64,000 bases of DNA from the NCBI GenBank assembly GCA_000955785.1, contig JYOD01000074.1, positions 25,744 to 89,743 on the forward strand, written 5' to 3'. Shown here piece after piece: positions 24,121 through 31,256 of this stretch. Numbering within the stretch: the stretch's first letter is position 1; each line of letters begins with the position of its first letter. The notes below the pieces were generated by a model. That model saw only the letters and a list, made by a program, of their open reading frames with translations. It searched no databases and was not told where the DNA came from. This DNA comes from Burkholderiaceae bacterium 16 (GTDB lineage: Bacteria; Pseudomonadota; Gammaproteobacteria; Burkholderiales; Burkholderiaceae). Made by a program: the position numbers and the translations under genes.

Positions 24121-25092
24121 ATGTTTGTGAAGCAATGGCTGGCCGCGTGTGCCGCTTTCGCGACCTTGTGCGCGCCCGCGCTCGCTGCCGATTTTCCCAC
24201 CAAGCCGGTGGTGATCGTGGTGCCTTACGCGGCTGGTGGCGCCGCCGATTTCGTCGCCCGCACCGTTGCCGCGAAGCTGTCGACGCGGTTGAAGCAGCCG
24301 GTGGTGGTGGAGAACGTCGGCGGCGCCAGCGGCACCATTGGCGCCGCCAAGGTGGTGGCTGCCGCGCCGGATGGCTATACGCTGCTGCTGGGTTCCGGCA
24401 GCGAAGTGTCGATCGCGCGCCTGACCAATCCGAAGATCCGTTACGACGGCCAGCGCGACCTTGCGCCGGTGGCGCTGGTCGGCACCCAGCCCCTGGTCCT
24501 GGTCGGCAGCAACAGTCTTTCCGCGCGCACCATGGACGAGGTGCTGGCACTGGCCCGGGCCAACCCCGGCAAGCTGAACTACGGCACTGCCGGGGTTGGC
24601 ACGCCCCAGCACCTGATGGGCGAACTGATCAATCTCGACGCCAAGGTGAAACTGTTCCACGTGCCCTACAAGGGTGCGGCTCCCATCATCAACGACCTGC
24701 TGGGCAAGCAACTGGACCTGGCGGTGGTGACCTTGTCCGGCGCCCAGGCCCATGTGAAGTCCGGCGGCATGCGCGCCATCGCGCTTAGCGAAAAGCGCCG
24801 CGCCGCTGCGATGCCGCAGGTGCCCACGGTCAGCGAAACGCGCGGGCTGGAATCGGTCGACATGGGCGTCTGGTCGGGCCTGTTGGCGCCGGCAAAGACG
24901 CCGCCGGAAGTGGTCGATCTGCTGAACCGCGAAGTCGGCCAGGTACTGCGCCAGCCCGATGTGCAGGCGCGCCTGACCGAGGCCGGCTACCGCATCGTCG
25001 GCGGCAGCCCCGCATCATTTGCCGAGTTCATCTCCGCGGAAACGGAAAAATATCGCCGCATCGTGCAGGCGGCTGGCATCCAGGCCGAGTGA
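24121..25092 (+). CDS. Bug/TctC-family periplasmic binding protein
   Basis: A 323-residue tripartite tricarboxylate-type binding protein. Signal peptide 1-22 (cleaved after APALAA). Family blocks are VVIVVPYAAGGAADFVARTV (about 29-48), GGASGTIGAAKVVAAAPDGY, NYGTAGVGTPQHLMGEL (about 156-172), and VPYKGAAPIINDLLGKQLDL. GGAG precedes the ATG. TctA/TctB membrane partners are not in the window, as is usual for the many orphan Bug proteins in this group. Ligand unknown; a carboxylate is most likely, and a pyroglutamate link is suggested by position only. Confidence 0.93.
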   Translation: MFVKQWLAACAAFATLCAPALAADFPTKPVVIVVPYAAGGAADFVARTVAAKLSTRLKQPVVVENVGGASGTIGAAKVVAAAPDGYTLLLGSGSEVSIARLTNPKIRYDGQRDLAPVALVGTQPLVLVGSNSLSARTMDEVLALARANPGKLNYGTAGVGTPQHLMGELINLDAKVKLFHVPYKGAAPIINDLLGKQLDLAVVTLSGAQAHVKSGGMRAIALSEKRRAAAMPQVPTVSETRGLESVDMGVWSGLLAPAKTPPEVVDLLNREVGQVLRQPDVQARLTEAGYRIVGGSPASFAEFISAETEKYRRIVQAAGIQAE

Positions 25093-25154
25093 CAGCGCCT
25101 CACGGGCAGGCGCGGCACTGCGCGCCCCCGGGAAATTAACGGGTAACGGGTAAC

Positions 25155-25196
25155 GCGCCGGCGCATGATCCGCCGGGGATGTCACTTGCTTATTCT
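25155..25196 (+). repeat. Dispersed 42 bp intergenic repeat, copy B
   Basis: Second copy of the repeat at 19681-19722 (37 of 42 identical), here directly before the 3' end of the intact hydrolase gene. Confidence 0.7.
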
Positions 25197-25221
25197 GACG
25201 GGTACAGCGCCAACCTCGCGC

Positions 25222-26043
25222 CTACCGCTCCCCAATCCAGCTCGCCACCGCCTGCACTACCTGCGGCTCGATGCCGTTGAAGCCGTGATACGCCATGGCT
25301 TCGCAAGGGTCGCCCACGTTGTTGCCGCCGTCGAACTGGATCAGGCCGGCCTTGGGCGTCTTGGCGAGCTTGTCCATCAGTCCCTGTACTTCGCTGAACG
25401 GGCAGAGCTTGCAGCCGTCCTGCTCGTGGTGCACGACCAGCACGGGCACCTTGATCTTGCCGAGTTCCATCGCTGGCACCGGGCGGCCGCGTTCCTCGCG
25501 CAGGATGGTGGAGGTCAGCACGATGCCGTCGGGGCCGCCGCCGTCCGCGAGCCGGATGGCGATGGCGGCCACCGACTGCGTACCGCGGCTGGTGCCGGCC
25601 AGCCAGATGGGCAGGCGGGTATGGCTGCGCATCCAGGCGATCACGGCCCTGGCGTCCTCGGCATGCTCGGCAGACTGGCGAAAGCCGTTCAGGAAGGGGG
25701 AGGTCAGGTGGTCGCTGGGTGCGTCGATGACCGCAACCGCCAGTCCGTTGTCGACGAAGAGCTGGCGTGCGCGCACCAGGAAGTTGTCGGCACCCCAGCC
25801 CAGGCTGCCATTGGGATAAATCTGCAGGCCGCCGTGGCCGCCCGCGTAGAGGATCACGGCAGCCTTGGGCTGCGCGGGCGCGAGGTAGAGGAAGCGCTGC
25901 GTCACGCCGGGACGGGTCGGGATATCGATGACCTGTGCCGGCGCCGGCTGTGCCCGCGCCACCAGCGCGCAGAGCAGCAGGGTGGCGCAGAATGCGGCTT
26001 GCCGCAGCAATCCCATCGGCGTGTTTGCGTGGCGGCAGGGCAT
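25222..26043 (-). CDS. Exported alpha/beta hydrolase (dienelactone hydrolase-like)
   Basis: A 273-residue exported alpha/beta hydrolase. A signal peptide (core LLRQAAFCATLLLCALVARA, about 12-31) leads to the hydrolase fold. The nucleophile elbow is GTSRGT (about 149-154), with a VIDAPSD strand before it; Asp/Glu and His candidates are VVHHEQDGCKLC (about 203-214) and AMAYHGFNG (about 250-258). GGAGA precedes the ATG at 26043. A truncated duplicate of the C-terminus lies at 19905-19974. Substrate unknown. Confidence 0.8.
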   Translation of the reverse strand: MPCRHANTPMGLLRQAAFCATLLLCALVARAQPAPAQVIDIPTRPGVTQRFLYLAPAQPKAAVILYAGGHGGLQIYPNGSLGWGADNFLVRARQLFVDNGLAVAVIDAPSDHLTSPFLNGFRQSAEHAEDARAVIAWMRSHTRLPIWLAGTSRGTQSVAAIAIRLADGGGPDGIVLTSTILREERGRPVPAMELGKIKVPVLVVHHEQDGCKLCPFSEVQGLMDKLAKTPKAGLIQFDGGNNVGDPCEAMAYHGFNGIEPQVVQAVASWIGER

Positions 26044-26102
26044 GGGCTGGGTCTCCGGTTTCTGTTTGCTTTCCGTTTGCTTTCTGTTTGTCCCCCGGCA
26101 GC

Positions 26103-26762
26103 CTATGCCGCGGCCCTGACACGGTACACGCAGCGGCGCGCATTGCTGAGCAGGTGTTCCTCACGCGTGACCGTCGCCTCGCTGCCCGCGACTTCCTGGA
26201 AGATCCGCAGCTCGGCCCGGCAAAATCCCTGGCAGGTCTGCGCCGCGGCGCAGATCGGGCAATGGTCTTCGATCAGCAGCCAGTCCGCCCCGTCCTGCTC
26301 CAGGCGCGCCATATAGCCTTCGGCCTGGCGTAGCGCGGCGAGGGTCGCCAGCCGCTGCACGAGCTGTTCCTCGCCGGCGACGGCGGCGAGGTATTGCTGG
26401 CGGGTTTCCGCTTCGCGCTGGCCGATCAGCTTGTCCAGCCCTTCCTCCCCGAACAACTGCCGCACCGAGCCGATCAACTGGATGGTGAGCTGCGCATGGG
26501 TATCGGGAAAGCGCCCGTGACCGCTGGCAGTCAGGGTCCAGTCCTGGCGCGGCCGTCCGGCACCGCTGGCGCTTTGCTGGCGGCCTTCGATCAGTCCGGC
26601 GGCGAGCAGCTTCTGCACCTGCTGGCGCGCGGCTTCCGCGGTACCTCCGAGCGCCTGCGCGATCTGCGTGGTCGAGGCCGCGCCCTTGGTCTTCAGCAGG
26701 AACAGGATGCGATCACCCGGAGAACCAGTAGGGTTATCCAAGCTTTCAGTTGTGTAATTCAT
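26103..26762 (-). CDS. SufR-like transcriptional regulator with C-terminal cysteine cluster
   Basis: A 219-residue regulator. The N-terminal winged helix (about 15-75) carries GAASTTQIAQALGGTAEAAR and QQVQKLLAAGLIEG. The C-terminal half ends in EDHCPICAAAQTCQGFCRAE followed by LRIFQEVAG, a C-x2-C-x5-C-x3-C cluster placed as in SufR-type DeoR-like Fe-S regulators. A metal or Fe-S cofactor is therefore likely. It is divergent from the RidA gene at 26880, and an 11 bp perfect inverted repeat lies 10-39 bp upstream of its start, consistent with autorepression. Confidence 0.8.
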   Translation of the reverse strand: MNYTTESLDNPTGSPGDRILFLLKTKGAASTTQIAQALGGTAEAARQQVQKLLAAGLIEGRQQSASGAGRPRQDWTLTASGHGRFPDTHAQLTIQLIGSVRQLFGEEGLDKLIGQREAETRQQYLAAVAGEEQLVQRLATLAALRQAEGYMARLEQDGADWLLIEDHCPICAAAQTCQGFCRAELRIFQEVAGSEATVTREEHLLSNARRCVYRVRAAA

Positions 26763-26771
26763 GCGGTGCGC

Positions 26772-26801
26772 CTAATATCCAAAAACGTTCTTGGATATTA
26801 G
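26772..26801. promoter_or_regulatory. Operator: perfect 11 bp inverted repeat between the SufR-like gene and RidA
   Basis: CTAATATCCAA (26772-26782) and TTGGATATTAG (26791-26801) are perfect 11 bp arms with an 8 nt spacer in an A/T-rich block. The near arm is 10 bp from the regulator start and 78 bp from the RidA start. Confidence 0.75.
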
Positions 26802-26879
26802 GGCAGGCGGGCAGCCTTGTCGAGCCTGTCCCGCATCCGGCCAAGCAGCGCATTGCCACCGAAAAAGGAAACTGCATCT

Positions 26880-27344
26880 ATGTCAGCCTCACTCACGCAT
26901 CCCGCCAGGCGCCAGCTCACCATGCTCAATCCCCTTGGTCTCTACGATCCGAGCGCCAACGGTTACTCCCATGTGGCGCTGGTGGCGCCCGGCGCAAGCC
27001 TGATCTGCGTGGCCGGGCAGGGCGGCGAGCGGGCGGACGGCAGCTTGCCGGACAGTTTCGAGGCGCAGGTGCGGCAGGCGCTGGACAACCTGCGCGTGGC
27101 GCTGGCAGCCGCCGGCTCGCACTTGCACCAGGTTGCCAGGCTGACCGTACTGGTGGTGGATCACGATGAGGCGCGCCTGCGCGTGCTGGCGGAGGTGCTG
27201 GATCGGGCCTGGGGCGATGCGCCCAAGCCGGCCTGCACGCTGATCCCGGTGCCACGGCTGGCGCTCGACGGGATGTTGTTCGAGGTGGAAGCGCTGGCCG
27301 TGGCGGATGCGTCCAACGTGTCCGCCAAGGCAAGCGCGACCTAG
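26880..27344 (+). CDS. RidA/YjgF-family protein
   Basis: A 154-residue YjgF/RidA-fold protein. Strands include GASLICVAGQGGERADGSLP (about 38-57), QVRQALDNLRVALAAAGSHL (about 64-83), and CTLIPVPRLALDGMLFEVEA (about 119-138). The start at 26880 has AAGGA upstream. Typical RidA members deaminate reactive enamines; this one belongs to a longer subgroup and lacks the classical IRV Arg of RidA proper, having VPRLALDGMLFEVEA instead, so deaminase activity is uncertain. It shares a divergent promoter with the SufR-like regulator. Confidence 0.85.
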   Translation: MSASLTHPARRQLTMLNPLGLYDPSANGYSHVALVAPGASLICVAGQGGERADGSLPDSFEAQVRQALDNLRVALAAAGSHLHQVARLTVLVVDHDEARLRVLAEVLDRAWGDAPKPACTLIPVPRLALDGMLFEVEALAVADASNVSAKASAT

Positions 27345-27356
27345 CCCGTGGCGCGT

Positions 27357-28313
27357 TCAGGCCGCCAGTTTGGGCGGCTGGGGTTGCCGGGCCGGCCCCG
27401 CCTGTGTTTCCCCGAAATGCGGATGGCGCGCGAACAGCTCGGCTGCCCAGTTGACGAAGACGCGCACCTTGGCCGACAGGTGGCGGTTCTGCGGATACAT
27501 GGCGGCGATCGGCAGCGAGTCGGTGGGCCAGTCGGTCAGCACCTCCACCAGCCGGCCGCTTTCCACATACGGCAGCGCCATCACGCGGGAAATGCGCGCA
27601 ATCCCGTGGCCTTCCAGCGCGCAGGCCAGGTAGACGTCGGCGTCGTTGGTGGAAATGGCCGAGGGCAGCAGCATTTCCGTGCGTTGCTCGCCTGCTCCCA
27701 TCGGCCACGGCATCTCGCGGCCGGTGCGATTGGACAGGTAATTCACGGCCTTGTGCTGCACCAGGTCGCTGGGCTGGGTGGGCGTGCCGTTGCTCTTGAG
27801 ATAAAGCGGCGAGGCATAGAAGCCCAGCCGGAGTTGCCCGATGCGGCGCGCCACCATGGTGTCGTCCACCGGATCGCCCACGCGCAGCACCACGTCCACT
27901 CCTTCCTTGAGCAGGTCGATGGGCTTGCCGTTGATGGTCAGCTCCATCTTCAGCTCGGGATACGCGGCGAAGAACTCATGCAGCCTGGGGATCAGCACCA
28001 GTTGCGCCAGCCCGGCGGTGGTGTCCACGCACAGCGTGCCGCGTGGCGTGTTGTTCTGGTGGGTGAGCGATTGCTCGGCCTCTTCCACGTCCGCCAGGAT
28101 CCGCACGCAGCGTTCGTAATAGGCGGCGCCGTCGGTGGTGACGCTGATGCGCCGGGTGGTCCGGTGCAGCAGCTTGACGCCCAGGTGCGTTTCCAGGTTC
28201 TGGATCAGGCGTGTGAGCGTGGCCTTGGGCAGGTCCAGCGACTCGGCCGCCCGCGCAAAGCTGCCTACATCCACCACGCGGGTAAATGCCTGCATTGATA
28301 CGAGACGATCCAT
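27357..28313 (-). CDS. LysR-family regulator, BpeT/CeoR-position gene
   Basis: A 318-residue LysR-type regulator. Helix-turn-helix at about 1-60 (SFARAAESLDLPKATLTRLI), followed by the CrgA-like effector domain (GTLCVDTTAGLAQLVLIPRL). The ATG at 28313 is preferred over a GTG two codons upstream because GGGGGA is six bases before it. It is divergent from an llpE-bpeEF-oprC-like operon, the position of BpeT/CeoR activators in Burkholderia, so it is the probable regulator. The closest subfamily here is the DsdC/CrgA type rather than MexT, so the match is by position. Confidence 0.9.
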   Translation of the reverse strand: MDRLVSMQAFTRVVDVGSFARAAESLDLPKATLTRLIQNLETHLGVKLLHRTTRRISVTTDGAAYYERCVRILADVEEAEQSLTHQNNTPRGTLCVDTTAGLAQLVLIPRLHEFFAAYPELKMELTINGKPIDLLKEGVDVVLRVGDPVDDTMVARRIGQLRLGFYASPLYLKSNGTPTQPSDLVQHKAVNYLSNRTGREMPWPMGAGEQRTEMLLPSAISTNDADVYLACALEGHGIARISRVMALPYVESGRLVEVLTDWPTDSLPIAAMYPQNRHLSAKVRVFVNWAAELFARHPHFGETQAGPARQPQPPKLAA

Positions 28314-28599
28314 GTTCACTCCCCCGGATAAGGAAACAGGCAGGTCTGGCCGGCAGGGCAGGCACCCGAATGGGGTGCGCCCCGGCCAGGCGCATGACGG
28401 GTTGCGCGTGTGGCGCGGCTGCGGAAGTGCGGGAGTGGATCACAAAACGGATGACCTTGCACGGCGAAGGGTTTCCCGATCGCGGAAACCGCGATTATTT
28501 CACCTGAGAAACAGTGCATTGGCAAAGCCTCGCTTTATCCCACCTTTATCAACCACCATAATTCGCTGCATCGCAATATGCAATGGAGGCGCCGTTAAC

Positions 28600-28635
28600 G
28601 TACCCGTTAGTGCACCCGCTAGTGCACCCGTTAGC
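28600..28635 (+). repeat. Three 12 bp tandem repeats in the llpE leader
   Basis: Units GTACCCGTTAGT, GCACCCGCTAGT and GCACCCGTTAGC repeat in tandem directly after a GGAGG at 28586-28590. They are in frame with the downstream gene and would encode VPVSAPASAPVS if translated. Confidence 0.7.
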
Positions 28636-28653
28636 GCGCAACAACTTACCGCC

Positions 28654-29577
28654 ATGTCGCCCAAGCAACCGAAATCCGCAGCAGCAGCCTCCGCAGCCGA
28701 ACTGGCCGAGGGGCACACGACCGAGCATACGGTGGAAAGCAGCGGCCGCACGATCGCGGTGCGCCTGAGCTACCCGCCTGGCTATCCGGCGGGCAAGGCG
28801 GCGCCGCTGCTGCCCTGGCTGATCTACCTGCATGCCGGTGGCTTTGTCGACGCCAGCCTGGAGAAGTCCCAGCGCCTCGCACGCTCGCTGGCCGGCACGG
28901 TACCCGCGGTGGTGGTGACGCCGGCATACTCGCTGGCCCCCGATTTCCCGTTCCCGGCGGCGCCGGAAGATGCGTTCCATACCGTCGAGTGGGTGTTGCG
29001 CCATGCGCGCCGCCTCAAGGTGGACAAGCTGCGCTTTGCCGTGGTGGGTGAGGAGGCGGGCGGCAACCTGGCGATCGCGCTGTCGCAGATGCTGCGCGAC
29101 CGCGGCTTGCCGGAGCCGCGCGCGCAGTGGCTGATCCGCCCGGTTACCGATCCATGCCTGCAGCACGCATCGTGCGCGGTGGGGCAGGGCGGGCGCGGCG
29201 TGCCGCTGGAAATGCTGCAGCGGCTGGCCGGCTACTACCGCGATTACCTGCCTACCCCAGCCGCCAGCGTGCACCCTTACGCGGCCCCGGCCCATGCCTC
29301 GCGGCTGGCCGGCCTGCCGCCCACGCTGATCCAGGTGGCCGAGGAAGATGCGCTGCGCGCCGAAGGCGAAGCCTTCGCCGGCCGCCTGCTGACGGCCGGC
29401 GTGCCGTCCGAAGCCCGAATCATGGCCGGTGCCTGTGGCGCCGGCGTGGAAGAATCCCACGACCGATGTCAGGTGTGGATAAACGAAGGCGCGCGCTACC
29501 TGCAAGACTATCTTGCCGGCGACGACGACGCCTCGCCCAAGGCCGAACGCCAGACAGGAGCCAGCCCGCCCGGCTGA
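28654..29577 (+). CDS. llpE: LlpE-like alpha/beta hydrolase lacking the nucleophile serine
   Basis: A 307-residue alpha/beta hydrolase-3 (hormone-sensitive-lipase-like) protein in the llpE position of a bpeEF-oprC-type operon. The oxyanion motif is LHAGGF rather than HGGG. The nucleophile elbow is VVGEEAGGNLAIAL, where GDSAGG is expected, so Ser is replaced by Glu. The Asp region is present (EEDALRAEGEAF) but the catalytic His region reads MAGACGAGVEESHD rather than the usual HGF. Start choice is uncertain: ATG 28654 lacks a ribosome-binding site, while a GGAGG at 28586 points to a non-ATG start upstream. Likely a non-catalytic family member. Confidence 0.75.
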   Translation: MSPKQPKSAAAASAAELAEGHTTEHTVESSGRTIAVRLSYPPGYPAGKAAPLLPWLIYLHAGGFVDASLEKSQRLARSLAGTVPAVVVTPAYSLAPDFPFPAAPEDAFHTVEWVLRHARRLKVDKLRFAVVGEEAGGNLAIALSQMLRDRGLPEPRAQWLIRPVTDPCLQHASCAVGQGGRGVPLEMLQRLAGYYRDYLPTPAASVHPYAAPAHASRLAGLPPTLIQVAEEDALRAEGEAFAGRLLTAGVPSEARIMAGACGAGVEESHDRCQVWINEGARYLQDYLAGDDDASPKAERQTGASPPG

Positions 29578-29716
29578 TCGCGAATTACAAAGCCAAGCCG
29601 GCCTGCGCATAGCAGGCGTACCGGGCGCGATCCTTTGCGCGCGCCGGCGGGGGCGTTCGTCCCATTTTTTGCTTTCCAGTTGAAGAAAACCGCAGACGGA
29701 ATACGGAGTCAAGAAA

Positions 29717-31033
29717 ATGAATCAGCAATATCGACGCACCATGATTGCCCTGGCCATCGTCGCTGTGCTCGGCGCTGGCCTGGCCACCTCGATCTTCAAG
29801 CCCTGGCACGCCGGCGAGGCGCAGGCCGTGCCCGCGCCGGCAGCGCCCGCCACCGTGGACGTGGCAAGCGCGCTGGGCAAGACCATCACCGAATGGGATG
29901 AGTTCTCCGGCCGTCTCGAAGCCGTGGACCGTGTCGAGATTCGCGCCAGGGTCGGCGGCACCATTGACGCCGTGCACTTCCGCGAAGGCGCGCTGGTGAA
30001 GAAGGGCGATCCGCTCTTTACCATCGACCCGCGCCCCTACGCCGCCGAAGTGGCGCGCGCGGAGGCCGCGCTGGCCGCCGCGCAAGTGCGTTCCAGCCAC
30101 GCGCAGACGGAGCAGGCCCGCGCGCAGCGGCTGGTGCAGGACAACGCGGTATCGCGCCGCGAGTTCGACGAGCGCGACAACGGCGCCCGCGAAGCGGTAG
30201 CCAATGTGCGCGCCGCGCAGGCCTCGCTGGAAGTGGCGCGGCTGAACCTGGCCTATACGCGGATCACCGCCCCGGTCAGCGGGCGCGTATCGCGTGCCGA
30301 GATCACCGTAGGCAACCTGGTGGCGGCCGGTGCCGGCACGCCGGTGCTGACCACGGTGGTGTCGGTGTCGCCGGTGTACGCCAGCTTTGAACTCGATGAG
30401 CAGACTTACCTGCGCTATACGGCTAATACGGCCAATACAGCCAATACAGCGGATAAGGCGGATAAGGCGGATACAGCCGGTGGCGCGTCCGGCGCGCAAG
30501 GCGGGCAGTCCAGGTTGCCGGTGTTCCTGGGCCTGGCCAACGAAGAGGACTATCCGCGTGAGGGCCGCATCCAGTCGGTGGACAACCGGCTCGACACCAA
30601 GAGCGGCACCATCCGCGTGCGCGCCGTGTTCGACAACCCGGACGGCCGCCTGCTGCCGGGCCTGTATGCGCGCATCAAGCTCGGTGGCGGCTCGCCGCAC
30701 CCGGTGGTGCTGATCAACGACCGCGCCATCGGCACCGACCAGGGCAAGAAGTTCGTGCTGGTACTGGATAGCGGGAACAAGCTGGCCTACCGCGAAGTCA
30801 CGCTCGGGCCGTCCTACGAAGGGCTGCGCGTGATCCGCCAGGGTTTGAAGGCCGACGAGAAGATCGTGGTCAACGGGCTGCAGCGCGTGCGTCCCGGCGT
30901 CACGGTCGCGCCCAAGCCGGTCGATATGGCGTTCAAGCGCGAGCTGGAGCAACGTGCCGAATCGGCTGACCGCAAGCAGGCGGCCACGGAGAAAACCACG
31001 GACAAGGCAGCCGATGGAAAACCGGTGACCTGA
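29717..31033 (+). CDS. bpeE: RND efflux periplasmic adaptor (membrane fusion protein)
   Basis: A 438-residue MexE/BpeE-type adaptor. N-terminal membrane anchor (residues 8-26) without a lipobox; then RVEIRARVGGTIDAVHFREG (biotinyl-lipoyl half), a helical hairpin rich in Ala/Gln/Arg, RLNLAYTRITAPVSGRVSRA, and the beta-barrel VSVSPVYASFELDEQTYLR. After this barrel strand lies an unusual (TAN)3TAD(KAD)2TAG tract (about 235-255). GGAG precedes the ATG. It sits upstream of the RND pump and outer-membrane channel. Confidence 0.93.
   Translation: MNQQYRRTMIALAIVAVLGAGLATSIFKPWHAGEAQAVPAPAAPATVDVASALGKTITEWDEFSGRLEAVDRVEIRARVGGTIDAVHFREGALVKKGDPLFTIDPRPYAAEVARAEAALAAAQVRSSHAQTEQARAQRLVQDNAVSRREFDERDNGAREAVANVRAAQASLEVARLNLAYTRITAPVSGRVSRAEITVGNLVAAGAGTPVLTTVVSVSPVYASFELDEQTYLRYTANTANTANTADKADKADTAGGASGAQGGQSRLPVFLGLANEEDYPREGRIQSVDNRLDTKSGTIRVRAVFDNPDGRLLPGLYARIKLGGGSPHPVVLINDRAIGTDQGKKFVLVLDSGNKLAYREVTLGPSYEGLRVIRQGLKADEKIVVNGLQRVRPGVTVAPKPVDMAFKRELEQRAESADRKQAATEKTTDKAADGKPVT
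30419..30480 (+). repeat. 9 bp tandem repeat inside the adaptor gene
   Basis: About seven 9 bp units of the type ACGGCCAAT/AAGGCGGAT encode TAN-TAN-TAN-TAD-KAD-KAD-TAG. The unit length is a multiple of three, so copy-number change would keep the frame. Confidence 0.8.
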
Positions 31034-31082
31034 GCCGATCCTGCAAGAACCGCATGAGCTGAATCTGCCAAGGGTTTGCTCC

Positions 31083-31103
31083 CTCTCCCGCATGGCGGGA
31101 GAG
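31083..31103. terminator. Hairpin between adaptor and pump genes
   Basis: Perfect 9 bp arms CTCTCCCGC (31083-31091) and GCGGGAGAG (31095-31103) around ATG. It is within the operon, with CCTCTCCCCCGAGG-type sequence further on, so it could attenuate transcription or stabilise mRNA; no U-run follows. Confidence 0.4.
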
Positions 31104-31256
31104 CAACCGGGGGAGAGGACAGGCGCATCCACAGTGCGCCGGCATTGAAACTACCTCTCCCCCGAGGCCAAACCATATTTAGCTTCCCCGCTCCACATGG
31201 CGCCTGCATGCCAGGCCGCCAGGGGGAGCCTTTTCGCCAAGACTGCCGAGACTGAG

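Noticed and set aside
28135..28653. A long N-terminal extension of the LlpE-like protein
   Set aside because: Most of it runs opposite the LysR gene start; only the last 20 or so codons after the GGAGG could be real.
30419..30480. The 9 bp repeat considered as a CRISPR or integration site
   Set aside because: It is a contiguous in-frame tandem repeat inside a gene, without spacers.
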